From contig CM019716.1 of the NCBI GenBank assembly GCA_009760885.1, forward strand, positions 14,653,702-14,717,701: a stretch of DNA of 64,000 nt. The letters run 5' to 3'. This document shows, piece after piece, positions 53,935 through 64,000 of the stretch. Each line of letters begins with the position of its first letter. The stretch's first letter is position 1. The DNA is from Achatina immaculata (lineage: Eukaryota; Mollusca; Gastropoda; Stylommatophora; Achatinidae). The notes beneath the pieces were generated by a model that saw nothing but the letters and a program-made list of their open reading frames with translations, was not told the origin of the DNA and did not search any database. Position numbers and translations under genes: made by a program.

Positions 53935-54715
53935 AGTGAAGATGTTAAGGCTCGGCATTGTGTCGAATTGGGAGTGGGTTACTGTAGCTGTTTCTTCAGT
54001 CTTTGAATCATCATCATCATCAGGTGCCGTGCCGACTGGCGTTGGCTATTATGCTTTTCAAGAGTACACGATCCTTCATGCAGGCCATCAGCTCAGCTCG
54101 GTGATCTCCTCTCACACCATTCAGTCTTTGAATAGAGCCACAAAAAGAGAAGGGAGGGAGTGTAAATATGATAACAGAATATGTTCGCCAGGGTGTGTAA
54201 TTCTGCAAGTGTCAAGTAAAGTTAACGCCCCTGATTATTTTTTGTTTTATATACTAGGCTAACGGGATGATTTCCCCTAACTATTGGGCTCAGTTTGGGC
54301 CAGCAGATAGTGCGACCTTGTGTTTTGACTTGAATGCCAAGTAAGTGTGGATAACTGTTGTCAGCTGTTTTCATGTGTGTTCCTTGAGATGTCTTGCCTG
54401 GTTCTTGGTCAAGTGTATATCAACAGGGAATCGTGAAACTGTTTTGTGTGTGACACTGCCTCACTTGTTAAATCATCTCACCAAGTGTCATCTCCTAGGG
54501 AATCAAGGGAGACTACCATAAACAGTGCAATATTTCTTTAGCAGACTCCACTGTAAGGGGACTTTAACGATCCCTGCCCTTAGTCAGTTAACAGGGTAGG
54601 ACTCTTCCTGGGATACCAAAGGAGAGGTGGGACAGCGTTTTGGTCAGGTATGGTTCGCCAGTTTTGGCGATAGCATGCCAGCTATGGGCCTCTGACCTCC
54701 AAAGCGGACGATGCA
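53935..54715 (+). repeat. Interspersed repeat R1, copy 3, interrupted
   Basis: The reverse complement of copy 1 aligns at 53935-54008, resumes at 54134 (agagccacaaaaag) and again at about 54510-54715 (cagactccactgtaagggg; gagaggtgggacag; tatggttcgcca). The first gap is the LINE A insertion; the second (about 54165-54510) is unexplained. Confidence 0.6.
54009..54120 (-). mobile_element. LINE family A copy 4
   Basis: Only the last 112 bp including the (ATC)n tail. Target duplication tcagtctttgaat at 53996-54008 and 54121-54133, inside repeat R1. Confidence 0.9.
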
Positions 54716-54719
54716 TTCT

Positions 54720-55520
54720 CTCCTGATGCCATTTATACACTTAATATATGACAATGTAATGCATGTAATGGGATCATCTTTCGGTGCATGTATTTCACAT
54801 GTTATATAGCTATATAGGCAGAGCTACGTGTAAATGTCGACAATGAAGAAAATTAAGCAAAAGAGAACTAAGTCAGTATTATGTACTCTATACATTAAGA
54901 CGTTAAATAATATATTTGTCCTGCTCAAGCTACGAGCAGATAATTTCGCTCACCGAATTTTGATTTGATATTTCAGGAGTTGTCTCTCTTTGATAAACCA
55001 GTCACTTCCTTCGCGTACCTGTGACCTTTTTTTCTTTTTAAACACATACAATGGAGTAGCACAATTTCTTTCTGTTTTTGTTTAACTGGTTTACTGCATA
55101 CAGTTAATGGTTAACTGTGATACTTCAAACTCGACTAAGGCTAGTGTTGAATGATTGCGTCAGACAGAAAACTGGTAGATGGAAAGGAAAATGCCAAGCA
55201 GGTTTGTACGCTCATTTCTTCATCTTTTGAAAAAATAAGTTTGTGCGTTCGCGTATTCAGTGTAAAGAAAACAGCGCCAGATATACCATTTATCTGGACA
55301 AATGAGAAAGTGGCTCTTAATACACGCTACATATGGTCCCATAAGGCTATATTTAACTGACAAAAAATGACACAAACATAAGGTTATATTAAACTGAAAA
55401 AAAACGACACACGAAATAAACTTTAAAAACGTTTTCCTCAACTTGAAGCCTCTAAAACTTTATATAACATCAGTGATATTAGTTCACGGACATTTTGTCC
55501 GCTATTAAGTACCCAGTCAT
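54720..55520. other. Intergenic, no feature recognised
   Basis: No coding motif or repeat family identified. The 69-codon frame at 55151-55360 has no recognisable domain. Confidence 0.45.
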
Positions 55521-55524
55521 ACCG

Positions 55525-55581
55525 TGCAGAAGAATGTCAGACGGGCCTGTGTACCCAATTCTTAACCCTTTTGAAACAAAG

Positions 55582-55612
<31 letters not shown>
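55525..55612 (+). mobile_element. LINE/SINE 3' end with (AATC)n tail, copy 3
   Basis: Matches 7985-8081 closely: cagacgggcctgtgtaccc, aattcttaacccttttgaaa, then seven AATC-type units. Confidence 0.65.
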
Positions 55613-55614
<2 letters not shown>

Positions 55615-55619
55615 TCGTC

Positions 55620-56970
55620 GCTCGAACCGAATCATGAACATGAAAGAAGACAAACAAAAGGTTAAAGTGTTAAAATGGTCATGGTCGTTGTACTCCAGAC
55701 AGTTCTATGCATGCTGTGATCTGTTCCTTGGGCTGAAGATCTCGGCTTATGAACTCGGTACCATCTTCTAGAACCCCGACCAGATGGAGGAATCAGCGGT
55801 AGGGGCAGAGCCGGCTAAGTTCAGTCCGAGAAGCAGAGTTGAAATCGAATAGATATTCGTGTTCCTTTTGAATACACAGAATACTAGAAGTGGACTTGAT
55901 TATAACGAAAGAAAAAATATAAAGAAGTGCTGAAACAGTTAAAACCGAAGAGAGAAACGACGAAGACTATAATATGTAGATCAGTGAAATAATTTGACTC
56001 TAGAGACATAATAGCGTATTTTTAAAAAAAACTTTTCTTGAGGGATAAAGGAAAAAGAGATATGGGCGACAGTTATCCAAACGACATACAACAAGAATAT
56101 AACTTGGCTAGCGAACAGAACACTGAAAGCAAGCGGCAGGATAATACGGGTATCTTCTTGAAACAAATCTTTTCTGGCGGGTTCATTTGCTAGGACGCAG
56201 TAGAGAAATTCTATCCGTCATTTGGGGGTTTTTGTCAGAAACCACGCTCTGATCAAGGGAGCGGGTTTTGAATCAGAGGCAAACAGGCCGTGACCAGGTA
56301 GTAGTGCAAACCGGGTCCACCCGTAATGAGACGTGGACCATGCCCTCGGGCATTCAGTGTGCAGGGCAGGCCTCGAACATCTCACTTTGTTCACAAATAA
56401 CGACGCTTGTGTTTGAACCAAAGGGCATGTTGATCTCTCACAGAGGAAAACAAAAAAGAGAAACTCAGGACCGTCTTGTCAGGGATCACCAGTTTATTGT
56501 GTGACTTTGATGACCCGGATGTTGGGTCAGTTCCAGGATGTTTACAAATCAGAGTGATGACAGCGTGCCATGCAAATTTTCAATTAGATTCATGTCCGTA
56601 TCAGAAAAACAATATGTAGGTATATAATATTACTCATAATGAAGCATGAAAAAAAAAACCCCACTCAGATAATATAACTGATGTGATGCTCCATCCTTTT
56701 AATGATACATCAGTGTTAGGTAGCCTCCCTTCGTTTGTCTGTTCAAAGAGAAGCAAGAATTATGTCTTCCCTTCTGGCGCAGAACTTTCTGATTCAGGTC
56801 AGGAGTGTATCGCGGCAGAAAAAAAAACAACTCCACACATACAATTAATCTTTATGAGGTCATAAAAGCTGAATATTTGAAACAAAGGCGAAATTATATG
56901 TCATTTTTTCAATAACAAGAAAATTATATACCATATTTGAAACAGTCTAAATTATATATTCATTGTATTG
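55620..56970. other. Intergenic, no feature recognised
   Basis: Open frames here are short and without motifs. Base composition is slightly richer in GC than its surroundings at 56200-56520. Confidence 0.45.
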
Positions 56971-56974
56971 AAGC

Positions 56975-57092
56975 ATTTAAATTGGTGTCACCAAATGGAG
57001 AGAGAAGATTAGGAATAGAGAGGAATGGAGGCGAACTTTATCTGCAGCAGTGAGCCTTAATGGCTCGGAAAGCTGAAGAAGAAGAAGAAGAT
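56975..57092 (+). mobile_element. LINE family E 3' end
   Basis: Near-copy of 2320-2430 (aatggagagagaagattagg; cagtgagccttaatggctcg) with a (GAA)n tail. Confidence 0.8.
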
Positions 57093-57311
57093 TGAGAGAT
57101 CTGTTATTTTTAAATCTTTTTTTGTTTGTTTGTTTTTGCTCCATTAAAGGAAAGCAACTTTTCTTTAGATCACTTTTACAAGCTTTCAACATTCTACTGA
57201 AATTTTTAAAAAAATGAAAGGATATATTAACATTATAAAATATTCATCCCACTTCGTTATATTGTTCCAATGTCTTCATATCTTTCCGCTTAGAATGATC
57301 AATACAATGAC

Positions 57312-57317
57312 TTTATT
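57312..57317 (-). terminator. Candidate polyadenylation signal for the LRR gene
   Basis: AATAAA on the minus strand, 22 bases past the LRR gene's stop codon. Confidence 0.55.
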
Positions 57318-57338
57318 TTAAAAAAAAATGTTTTGCTA

Positions 57339-58724
57339 TTAATGACAAAAGTAGGTAAAGAGTAATACGACCCAACAGCAGTAGCAGGAAAAATCGTATA
57401 CTAGAGACTGAGCAAAGTTACTCTTGTCTGCGTTGCCATTTAGCGTACCAGTTCGAAGATCAGTTTGTGTCTTTGCAGACATTGTGTCCGCTAGAGACAC
57501 GGACCGCGCAGTGGTCTGGGAAATGTTCCGTGCGGTGGTCGTAGTGTCCCGAGACGTGGTCATTCTCTTGGTAGTCGATGCATTGATCTCTGGCATAGTG
57601 GTGGTCTTTTTTGTGGTCACTACATCGGTATCTGAAATGACTGATTTTCTGGTAGTTGACAGACTGGGTGATAAAATGACTGGTTTTTTGGTGACCATTA
57701 CATGCGTCACTAACTGGTCCACTGGTTTCTGTGTTTGCGTGTCATCAATGTCTGAAACGGGCGGTTTCTTTGTAGGCGTGTCATCAATGTCGGAAATGGG
57801 AGGTTTATTTGTAGGCGTGTCATCAATGTCGGAAATGGAAGGTTCCTTTGGAGGCGTGTCATCATTGTCACCATCGGTGTCAGAAACTGACGGTTTCTTC
57901 GTAGTCGGTTTCTTCGTAGTCGGCTTCTTTGTACCTGGACTCTTGTTAATAGCTCGCTTCTTTCTGGTCAGTGTATTGATCTGAGAAATGGCTGGTTTCG
58001 TCTGACAGGATCCACTTAGGTAGTATTTAAGGTCAGTACCATCTGGACAGTAGCCATTAAGATTCAGTGTGGTAGTATACTTTGTATACCACTCATTCAG
58101 TTTCAGTGGAGGTGGACAAGGGCAGTGTAGAGATGGAATGTGGTCTAGTCCTATGAAGTATGGAAATTTAGTCAACGATGCTAGAGCGAGGGGAATCTCT
58201 ACGAGTCGTGTTTTGTCTAGGATGAGAATCTGGAGCGAAACAAGGGGTTTGAATGCTAAATCCGAGACTGTTGTTATTGGATTGGAGTCTAAATGCAGTA
58301 TTTTCAGAGAAGAAAGGGTTTCAAACATTTTATCCGTGATCTGACTTATTTTATTAGCCTTCAAATCAAGTTTTATGAGATTTATTGATGACAAATAAGG
58401 TGTAATCTCTAAGACTTGACTGGATAACAAACCAACGTCTTCTAATATAAGTGTACAAATCGTTGCCCCAATATGTTTAATTATGCTATTATCCCAGTAC
58501 TCAACGTTCACATGACGTATAATTAACGTGGTTAGATTGGCTAACGTGGTTAAACCTGCTGGTAGTTGAGTGAATGCCGCTGATGTAATTCTTAGTTCAT
58601 TGAGTGTGTTGGCTGAGGCTTGAAACACGTCGTTTGGTAAGTTAGTCAGGGGATGGCCAGAAAACGAGATCTCCTTTAGACCTGGAGGTAGGCTATGTCC
58701 GTGTATGTTGGTGATATTTCCTTC
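57339..58724 (-). CDS. Leucine-rich repeat surface protein, terminal exon
   Basis: 461 codons open from an acceptor (cttgttctag, AG at 58725-58726) to TAA at 57339-57341. Residues about 1-200 hold LRRs (LDLKANKISQI, LHLDSNPITTV, LILDKTRLVEI), followed by a Cys-containing cap (HCPCPPP ... GYC ... GSC, about 201-240). Next comes RKKR (254-257), a furin-type site, then Lys/Thr/Pro stretches and three 13-residue acidic repeats of type PPISDIDDTPTKK, then a Thr/Ser-rich stalk likely O-glycosylated. The C-terminus ends in a hydrophobic stretch (CCWVVLLFTYF) with almost no cytosolic tail, suggesting a GPI signal or a short membrane anchor. The signal peptide and first LRRs must be in upstream exons, to the right and not found. 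Family not identified. Confidence 0.82.
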   Translation of the reverse strand, partial: EGNITNIHGHSLPPGLKEISFSGHPLTNLPNDVFQASANTLNELRITSAAFTQLPAGLTTLANLTTLIIRHVNVEYWDNSIIKHIGATICTLILEDVGLLSSQVLEITPYLSSINLIKLDLKANKISQITDKMFETLSSLKILHLDSNPITTVSDLAFKPLVSLQILILDKTRLVEIPLALASLTKFPYFIGLDHIPSLHCPCPPPLKLNEWYTKYTTTLNLNGYCPDGTDLKYYLSGSCQTKPAISQINTLTRKKRAINKSPGTKKPTTKKPTTKKPSVSDTDGDNDDTPPKEPSISDIDDTPTNKPPISDIDDTPTKKPPVSDIDDTQTQKPVDQLVTHVMVTKKPVILSPSLSTTRKSVISDTDVVTTKKTTTMPEINASTTKRMTTSRDTTTTARNISQTTARSVSLADTMSAKTQTDLRTGTLNGNADKSNFAQSLVYDFSCYCCWVVLLFTYFCH

Positions 58725-58726
58725 CT

Positions 58727-60020
58727 AGAACAAGACGGAGAACTCATTGTAAATTACTAGAAAGATCAGTCGATAACCAGATTCACTACTGTATTAATAT
58801 GAAACGATAACTTTCAAAACATTTCGTAGTATAACGTTTTAAAATGATCAAGCTAAAATAGACTGTTGCGTGTGTAAGATATTGCAGTATTGGCTACAGG
58901 AACCACTAGACCAAGCCAAATGTTCAGTTAGATGCAGTATGTAGCAATATATTATCTCTTCTTAAATGATCAAATTTGTGTCTGTTTTCCAACAATATTA
59001 GTTATATGTTGTCCATATTTGATGTTTATCATATAAAAAGTATTACAGTGCCAGTGTAACGGAACCGAGAGAATCACTTGTGCCAAGTCTAGTCTTCGTT
59101 TGCGCCAAATGGGCACCAGTAATTCTCTCCCTAAACAACAAAAACGTCGTGCAAATGTAACTGTGAAAATGTTTTATACACGTAATGTACACATATTAAT
59201 CATCAAACGTCGTTTGATATGAGAAATTTCACTGGCACTTGAACCTTCGTTGGGAACACACCGATATGCACACTGATGCAAGTATTTTGCGCTGTTATTC
59301 AATATTTGCCAAACTGTTGTAACTGTTTGTTCATAGGCTCTGTCGTATTTTACATGAACTAATTAGCAGGCCACTGACATAAAATATTCAAAGTGCTGAA
59401 AAGCATCATTTATTGTTAGTAGCTAGTGCTCTTAAAGGTAGTAGCTTGTGTTTCTAAGGTTAATAGCTTGCATTCCTACTGTTAGTTATAACAGTTAGTG
59501 TGGTAGATCCATCAAGTTTAACAGCGTTTAGAGATTAGGAGATGTAGACGTAATAAGGAAGTCGTAGACTACAGGCCATTCAGCCAGAGTAGCTCATGCA
59601 TCACATTCTAGATATGATCAAGGCGAAATAACGAGTCACTGACACATCGCCCGTACTGTCAAAAATGTATTGTTATAAGTAATTTATATTATGTATATAA
59701 GTATTTATATATATATATAAGTAATTTATGTATGTATATAAGTTATTTATGCAGATTATACAATAAGCAATGTAATTTCAGGCGTGGCTTGTTAAACTCA
59801 TTAAGGTGTGGAGAAATAAAGAGATCAAAGACTCAATGACGTGCTTTTCATACTATAATATCATCCGGTCCCACGCAACGGTCAAGACACGGTAATGGTC
59901 AGATTGGAAGATACAGTAACGAATCACTGAACCTACAAACACAAACGGTTTGAATGAAAGAAGTGTGGAGAAATAAAGGGCTGAGCCGTACTCTAGTAGA
60001 GACCTGCTATATAAACTGAG
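58727..60020. other. LRR gene intron, no feature except TA-rich tract
   Basis: A pyrimidine-rich acceptor tract adjoins the exon. A TA-rich microsatellite lies at 59693-59756. No additional LRR exon could be recognised. Confidence 0.45.
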
Positions 60021-60024
60021 TAGC

Positions 60025-60235
60025 CATCTCGTACATTAAACGTCATGATAATCTAGAGAAGACCGTCTTGGAAGGGTACATAATGGCAAAAAGAAAGAGG
60101 GGAAGACTAAGGCGAAGATGGCAACAAGACATCGTTGATAATATGCAAATGGATGCATCAGCAGCAGGGCGTCTTGCTTACAACCGAGAGCTGTTAGGGA
60201 GGCAAAGTTCCGCAAGGGACATGCAAATGACTGAC
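60025..60235 (+). mobile_element. LINE family C 3' copy
   Basis: Same 3' block as the other family C copies (cttggaagggtacataatgg; ggcaaagttccgcaagggac), with a short internal deletion near 60192. Confidence 0.8.
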
Positions 60236-60239
60236 TAAC

Positions 60240-60900
60240 TGAGCCAGCTCGTTCCACTAACAAATGTTTGCCATGAACTTGGGGGTTCCTAAGAAATGTT
60301 TGCTTTTATTGTCAGAAAAATATACTTAGAATATATTGGGGGCATGCTATTCTTTTTTTTTTTTATCAGTGACTCTTTCTTGGTCACAGATTTGGCTTTC
60401 TTTTAAAAGTCTCATTGTCATTCATCGTTACTTGGGTTCATCGTCGCTGGCATTTGAATTTCCGCTTTTTTTGTGTGTGCGGGATTAATTGTCAGACCAA
60501 TATCAACATGTATTTTAGCAAATACATTCACATGCGATCTGTTTTCTTAGAATTTCGTCATTTTAACTCAAACCAGTAACTGGATATTTGAAGTTTTATA
60601 AATGATTTTTTGTTAGTGTTTATGAAGACACATTGCAATCGAAGAACTGTCCTCGCTTATATAATCAATTCCTCATATTGCATGGCAAAATGAAACTTTC
60701 TTCATCTTGAGTGATCTTTGGTGCTTTAAATCAGTTCAAATTGTGATATTTTCCCAGTGTATTCGATCAGCCCACTAAGATATATTTACTATCGACCTTC
60801 TTTTTCTTCATTCTCCACTGAGTTTTCTAGTGAGTATCAAGTTCTCTAACTTCATTCTTCTCATGACATGTCAAAAGGCAAAGATTTTGCTTTTAATCAC
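60240..60900. other. No recognised feature
   Basis: AT-rich noncoding sequence leading into the tandem array. Confidence 0.45.
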
Positions 60901-62995
60901 AGAGTGAATTAGTCATATTTCCTAAACATAAAATTCTGTGACAAGTAGTCATGTTTCCTAAATAAAAAACCCTGATATTTAGCCTTGTTTTCAAAACAAA
61001 AAACGCCCTTATATTTAGTCTTGTTTAATAAACAAAAAGCATCCAGATATTTAGTCTTGTTTTCTTAAAAACGCCCTGATATTTAGTTTTGTTTCCTAAA
61101 CTAAAAAATCCCTGATATTTAGTCTTGTTTCCTAAACAAAAAACGCCCTGATTTTTATCTTGTTCCCCCCCCCCCAAAAAAAAAAACACCCTAATATTTA
61201 GTCTTGTTTCCTAAACAAACAAACAAAAAAACCCCTGATATTTACTCATGTTTCCTAAACAAAAATGCCTGATATTTACTCATGTTTCCTAAACAAACAA
61301 AAAAAGCCCCCGATATTTACTCGTGTTTCCTAAACAAAAATGCCATGATATTTATTCATGTTTCCTAAACAAAAAAAAAACCCTGATATTTACTCATGTT
61401 TCCTAAACAAAAAAAAATGCCCTGATATTTACTCGTGTTTCCTAAACAAAAATGCCCTGATATTTACTCATGTTTCCTAAACAAAAATGCCATGATATTT
61501 ATTCATGATTCCTAAAAAAAACACCCCTGATATTTACTCATGTTTCCTAAACAAAAAAAAATGCCCTGATATTTACTCGTGTTTCCTAAACAAAAATGCC
61601 CTGATATTTACTCATGTTTCCTAAACAAAAATGCCCTGATATTTACTCATGTTTCCTAAACAAAAAAAAATGCCCTGATATTTACTCGTGTTTCCTAAAC
61701 AAAAATGCCCTGATATTTACTCATGTTTCCTAAACAAAAATGCCCTGATATTTACTCATGTTTCCTAAACACACAAAAAACCCTGATATTTACTCATGTT
61801 TCCTAAACAAACAAACAAAAAAACCCCTGATATTTACTCATGTTTCCTAAACAAAAAAAAATGCCCTGATATTTACTCGTGTTTCCTAAACAAAAATGCC
61901 CTGATATTTACTCATGTTTCCTAAACAAAAATGCCATGATATTTATTCATGATTCCTAAAAAAAACACCCCTGATATTTACTCATGTTTCCTAAACAAAA
62001 ATGCCCTGATATTTACTCATGTTTCCTAAACAAAAATGCCCTGATATTTACTCATGTTTCCTAAACACAAAAAAAACCCTGATATTTACTCGTGTTTCCT
62101 AAACAAACAAAAAAAACCCCCTGATATTTACTCATGTTTCCTAAACAAAAAAAAAAAAAAATGCCCTGATATTTACTCGTGTTTCCTAAACAAAAATGCC
62201 CTGATATTTACTCATGTTTCCTAAAGAAAAAAAAACCCCTGATATTTACTCGTGTTTCCTAAACAAAAATGCCCTGATATTTATTCATGATTCCTAAAAA
62301 AAACACCCCTGATATTTACTCATGTTTCCTAAACAAAAAAAAATGCCCTGATATTTACTCGTGTTTCCTAAACAAAAATGCCCTGATATTTACTCATGTT
62401 TCCTAAACAAAAATGCCCTGATATTTACTCATGTTTCCTAAACAAAAAAAAACCCTGATATTTACTCATGTTTCCTAAACGAAAAAAAACCTGTAATATT
62501 TACTCATGTTTCCTAAACAAAAAAAAAAACCCTGATATTTACTCATGTTTCCTAAACAAAAAAAAACCTGTAATATTTACTCATGTTTCCTAAACAAAAA
62601 AAAAACCCTGATATTTACTCATGTATCCTAAACAAAAACAAAAAACACCCCTGATATTTACTCATGTTTCCTAAACAAAAAAAAACCCCTGATATTTACT
62701 CATGTATCCTAAACAAAAACAAAAAAAAACCAAAAAAAACCCTGATATTTACTCATGTATCCTAAACAAACAAAAAAAAAACCAAAAAAAACCCTGATAT
62801 TTGCTCATGTTTCCTAAACAAACAAAAAAAAACCCCTGATATTTGCTCATGTTTCCTAAACAAAAAAAAAAATACCTGATATTTGCTCATGTTTCCTAAA
62901 CAAAAAAAAAAACCCTGATATTTGCTCATGTTTCCTAAACAAACAAAAAAAAACCTGATATTTGCTCATGTTTCCTAAAGAAAAGAAAAACAAAA
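60900..62995. repeat. About 35-bp satellite array, roughly 55 units
   Basis: The core unit reads ctgatatttactcatgttt, cctaaacaaaaa, then a variable A run and tgcc or accc. Variants are zoned: tttagtcttg at the left end, mixed tttactcatg/tttactcgtg in the middle, tttgctcatg at the right. A multi-unit block (ending in a unit with ttcatgattcctaaaaaaaa) recurs near 61500, 61945 and 62285, showing higher-order duplication. Confidence 0.93.
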
Positions 62996-63779
62996 CAAAA
63001 CAAAAACGCAGCGACCCACAGAGTAACATTCTAATGACAGTGAACTTCCAGAAACATAACCGTGTCTGTCATTAAAGTAATTTTTTTATGAAGAAAAACG
63101 AATTTGACAGTAAATAACTTCGTACTGAACGTGAAAAGTGCACTTTATTACGAACAAAATCCAGCTTGGAAAGGAAATCTTTTTAATTTAACAATATATC
63201 TCTAACCCTAAGAGTGAAATATTAAAATAAAAACCGAATTTAAAAAAAACACGAATACAGCTTTTTTTTTTTGTAGTTGCCTATTCGATTACACCGAATT
63301 AGCATTCGGTCGAACAATGAGATGCAGCATTGAAATAGATATAAATGTATAAGCCTTACATCAGCACGTGTCCGAGCACGTTTAAGAGAGAAAATATTTG
63401 CCGTTTCCATGACAAAATTGAATGCTGTTCCAGCTGGCACTTCAGCTTCCGCTAAACTTTGTTATTTAAATAATGCATGGGCATATTTATTTCAACTGAC
63501 GCTTTTTATGCCTGAAAACTGAAGGGTCAGTGAGACCTTACTTATTAAACACTATTTTAAATCAAAATTTTTGAAAACGTTGAACTTTAAAGAGACGTGT
63601 TCAGGGCAATAATCTTAGAAGCATTGTTTTCTGGTCCTAAGGAACAATTTTTTATAAATAGGAAACTACGAGGCTTTGGTACGGTAAAGTAAGAGAACAA
63701 ATTTTGTAGGATTAGACTTCGGAAAAAATCATAGACAAAGTACTTTAGTGAGACGTGAGAGAAAGAAAAATCACAAGAG

Positions 63780-63866
63780 AATTACCTGGGATTCGAACAC
63801 GGACTCCGGTAGGACGAGCAGCCACGAGAGAACAGCGTACTATCGACTTAGCCAACTAGCACCCCA
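63780..63866 (-). mobile_element. tRNA-derived SINE head
   Basis: The minus strand has an A-box-like TGGCTAAGTCGATAGTACGC (63835-63854) and a B box GTTCGAATCCC (63788-63798), spaced as in a tRNA promoter. The region between does not fold into a normal anticodon arm, so a SINE head is preferred over a tRNA gene. Confidence 0.7.
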
Positions 63867-63942
63867 ACAAAGGTGTTTTGTTGACATAGTCTTTAGTAAC
63901 TGCTCAGCAGACATGAGGGATCGTGACACCCGGAAAGAATAA

Positions 63943-64000
63943 TTTCTCAGTTGGCTAAGTCGGTAGTACGCTGTTCTCTCGTGGCTAGATGGCTGCTCGT
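63943..64000 (+). mobile_element. tRNA-derived SINE head, second copy, cut by window end
   Basis: Carries TGGCTAAGTCGGTAGTACGC (63952-63971) and the following ctgttctctcgtggct, matching the minus-strand copy at 63780-63866 in inverted orientation about 75 bp away. Confidence 0.65.

Noticed and set aside
57424..57984. 186-codon plus-strand ORF
   Set aside because: Antisense of the repetitive stalk of the LRR exon; the minus frame has LRRs and splice context.
60900..62995. CRISPR-like array
   Set aside because: Direct repeats without unique spacers; varying A-runs only; eukaryotic context.
63780..63866. Functional tRNA gene
   Set aside because: A and B boxes present, but the middle part does not form a normal anticodon arm and a related inverted copy suggests a SINE.

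Overview
This window looks like AT-rich metazoan nuclear DNA, most likely from an invertebrate. Spliced genes with GT-AG introns encode animal-type proteins (a FAM69/DIPK1 pseudokinase, Rab2 and an LRR surface protein). They sit in a dense, layered transposon landscape of non-LTR LINEs, Penelope-like elements, mariner, piggyBac-like and hAT elements, a tRNA-derived SINE and minisatellites. The mix of PLEs, LINE families and a tRNA SINE would suit a mollusc or another lophotrochozoan, but nothing here fixes the species. There are no prokaryotic operons, CRISPR arrays or rRNA genes.

Layout. 1-5 kb: decayed LINE fragments and an unclassified repeat (R1). 5.3-7.4 kb: a 5'-truncated Penelope-like element with a long RT/GIY-YIG ORF between two pLTR copies. 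7.57-15.32 kb (+): a FAM69/DIPK1-family ER membrane kinase-like gene. Three coding exons join in phase 0; its introns hold a LINE, a large hairpin (foldback) element and an old RNase H-type LINE. 15.3-27.7 kb: the convergent intergenic interval, with mariner, piggyBac-like, LINE and PLE debris. 27.76-47.17 kb (-): a complete Rab2 gene with eight coding exons giving 212 codons. Its introns carry a second full-length foldback element, two mariners, a piggyBac-like element, several LINEs, a solo PLE pLTR and four minisatellites. 47.2-47.3 kb: the Rab2 upstream region, with an ETS-type site and a CLEAR-type E-box. 48.6-53.1 kb: a 4.4-kb hAT transposon with 8-bp target duplication, disrupted by later insertions. 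57.3-58.7 kb (-): the terminal exon of a secreted or anchored LRR protein. 60.9-63.0 kb: a 2-kb array of about 35-bp repeats. 63.8-64.0 kb: two tRNA-derived SINE copies in inverted orientation.

The most interesting non-gene signal is a family of hairpin elements. There are two full-length copies (8680-9740 and 28651-29903) and two short ones (18432-18575, 49272-49426), each bounded by its own target-site duplication, plus one undated fragment (47990-48207). The long copies have inverted arms of about 0.46-0.52 kb and a single unpaired tail. Within each arm is a GGC-loop-GCC-GAAA motif also found in the pLTRs of the Penelope-like element at 5.3-7.4 kb. They look like compact non-autonomous Penelope relatives that would be transcribed as very long hairpins inside the DIPK1 and Rab2 introns. 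Target-site duplications allow several insertions to be ordered in time.
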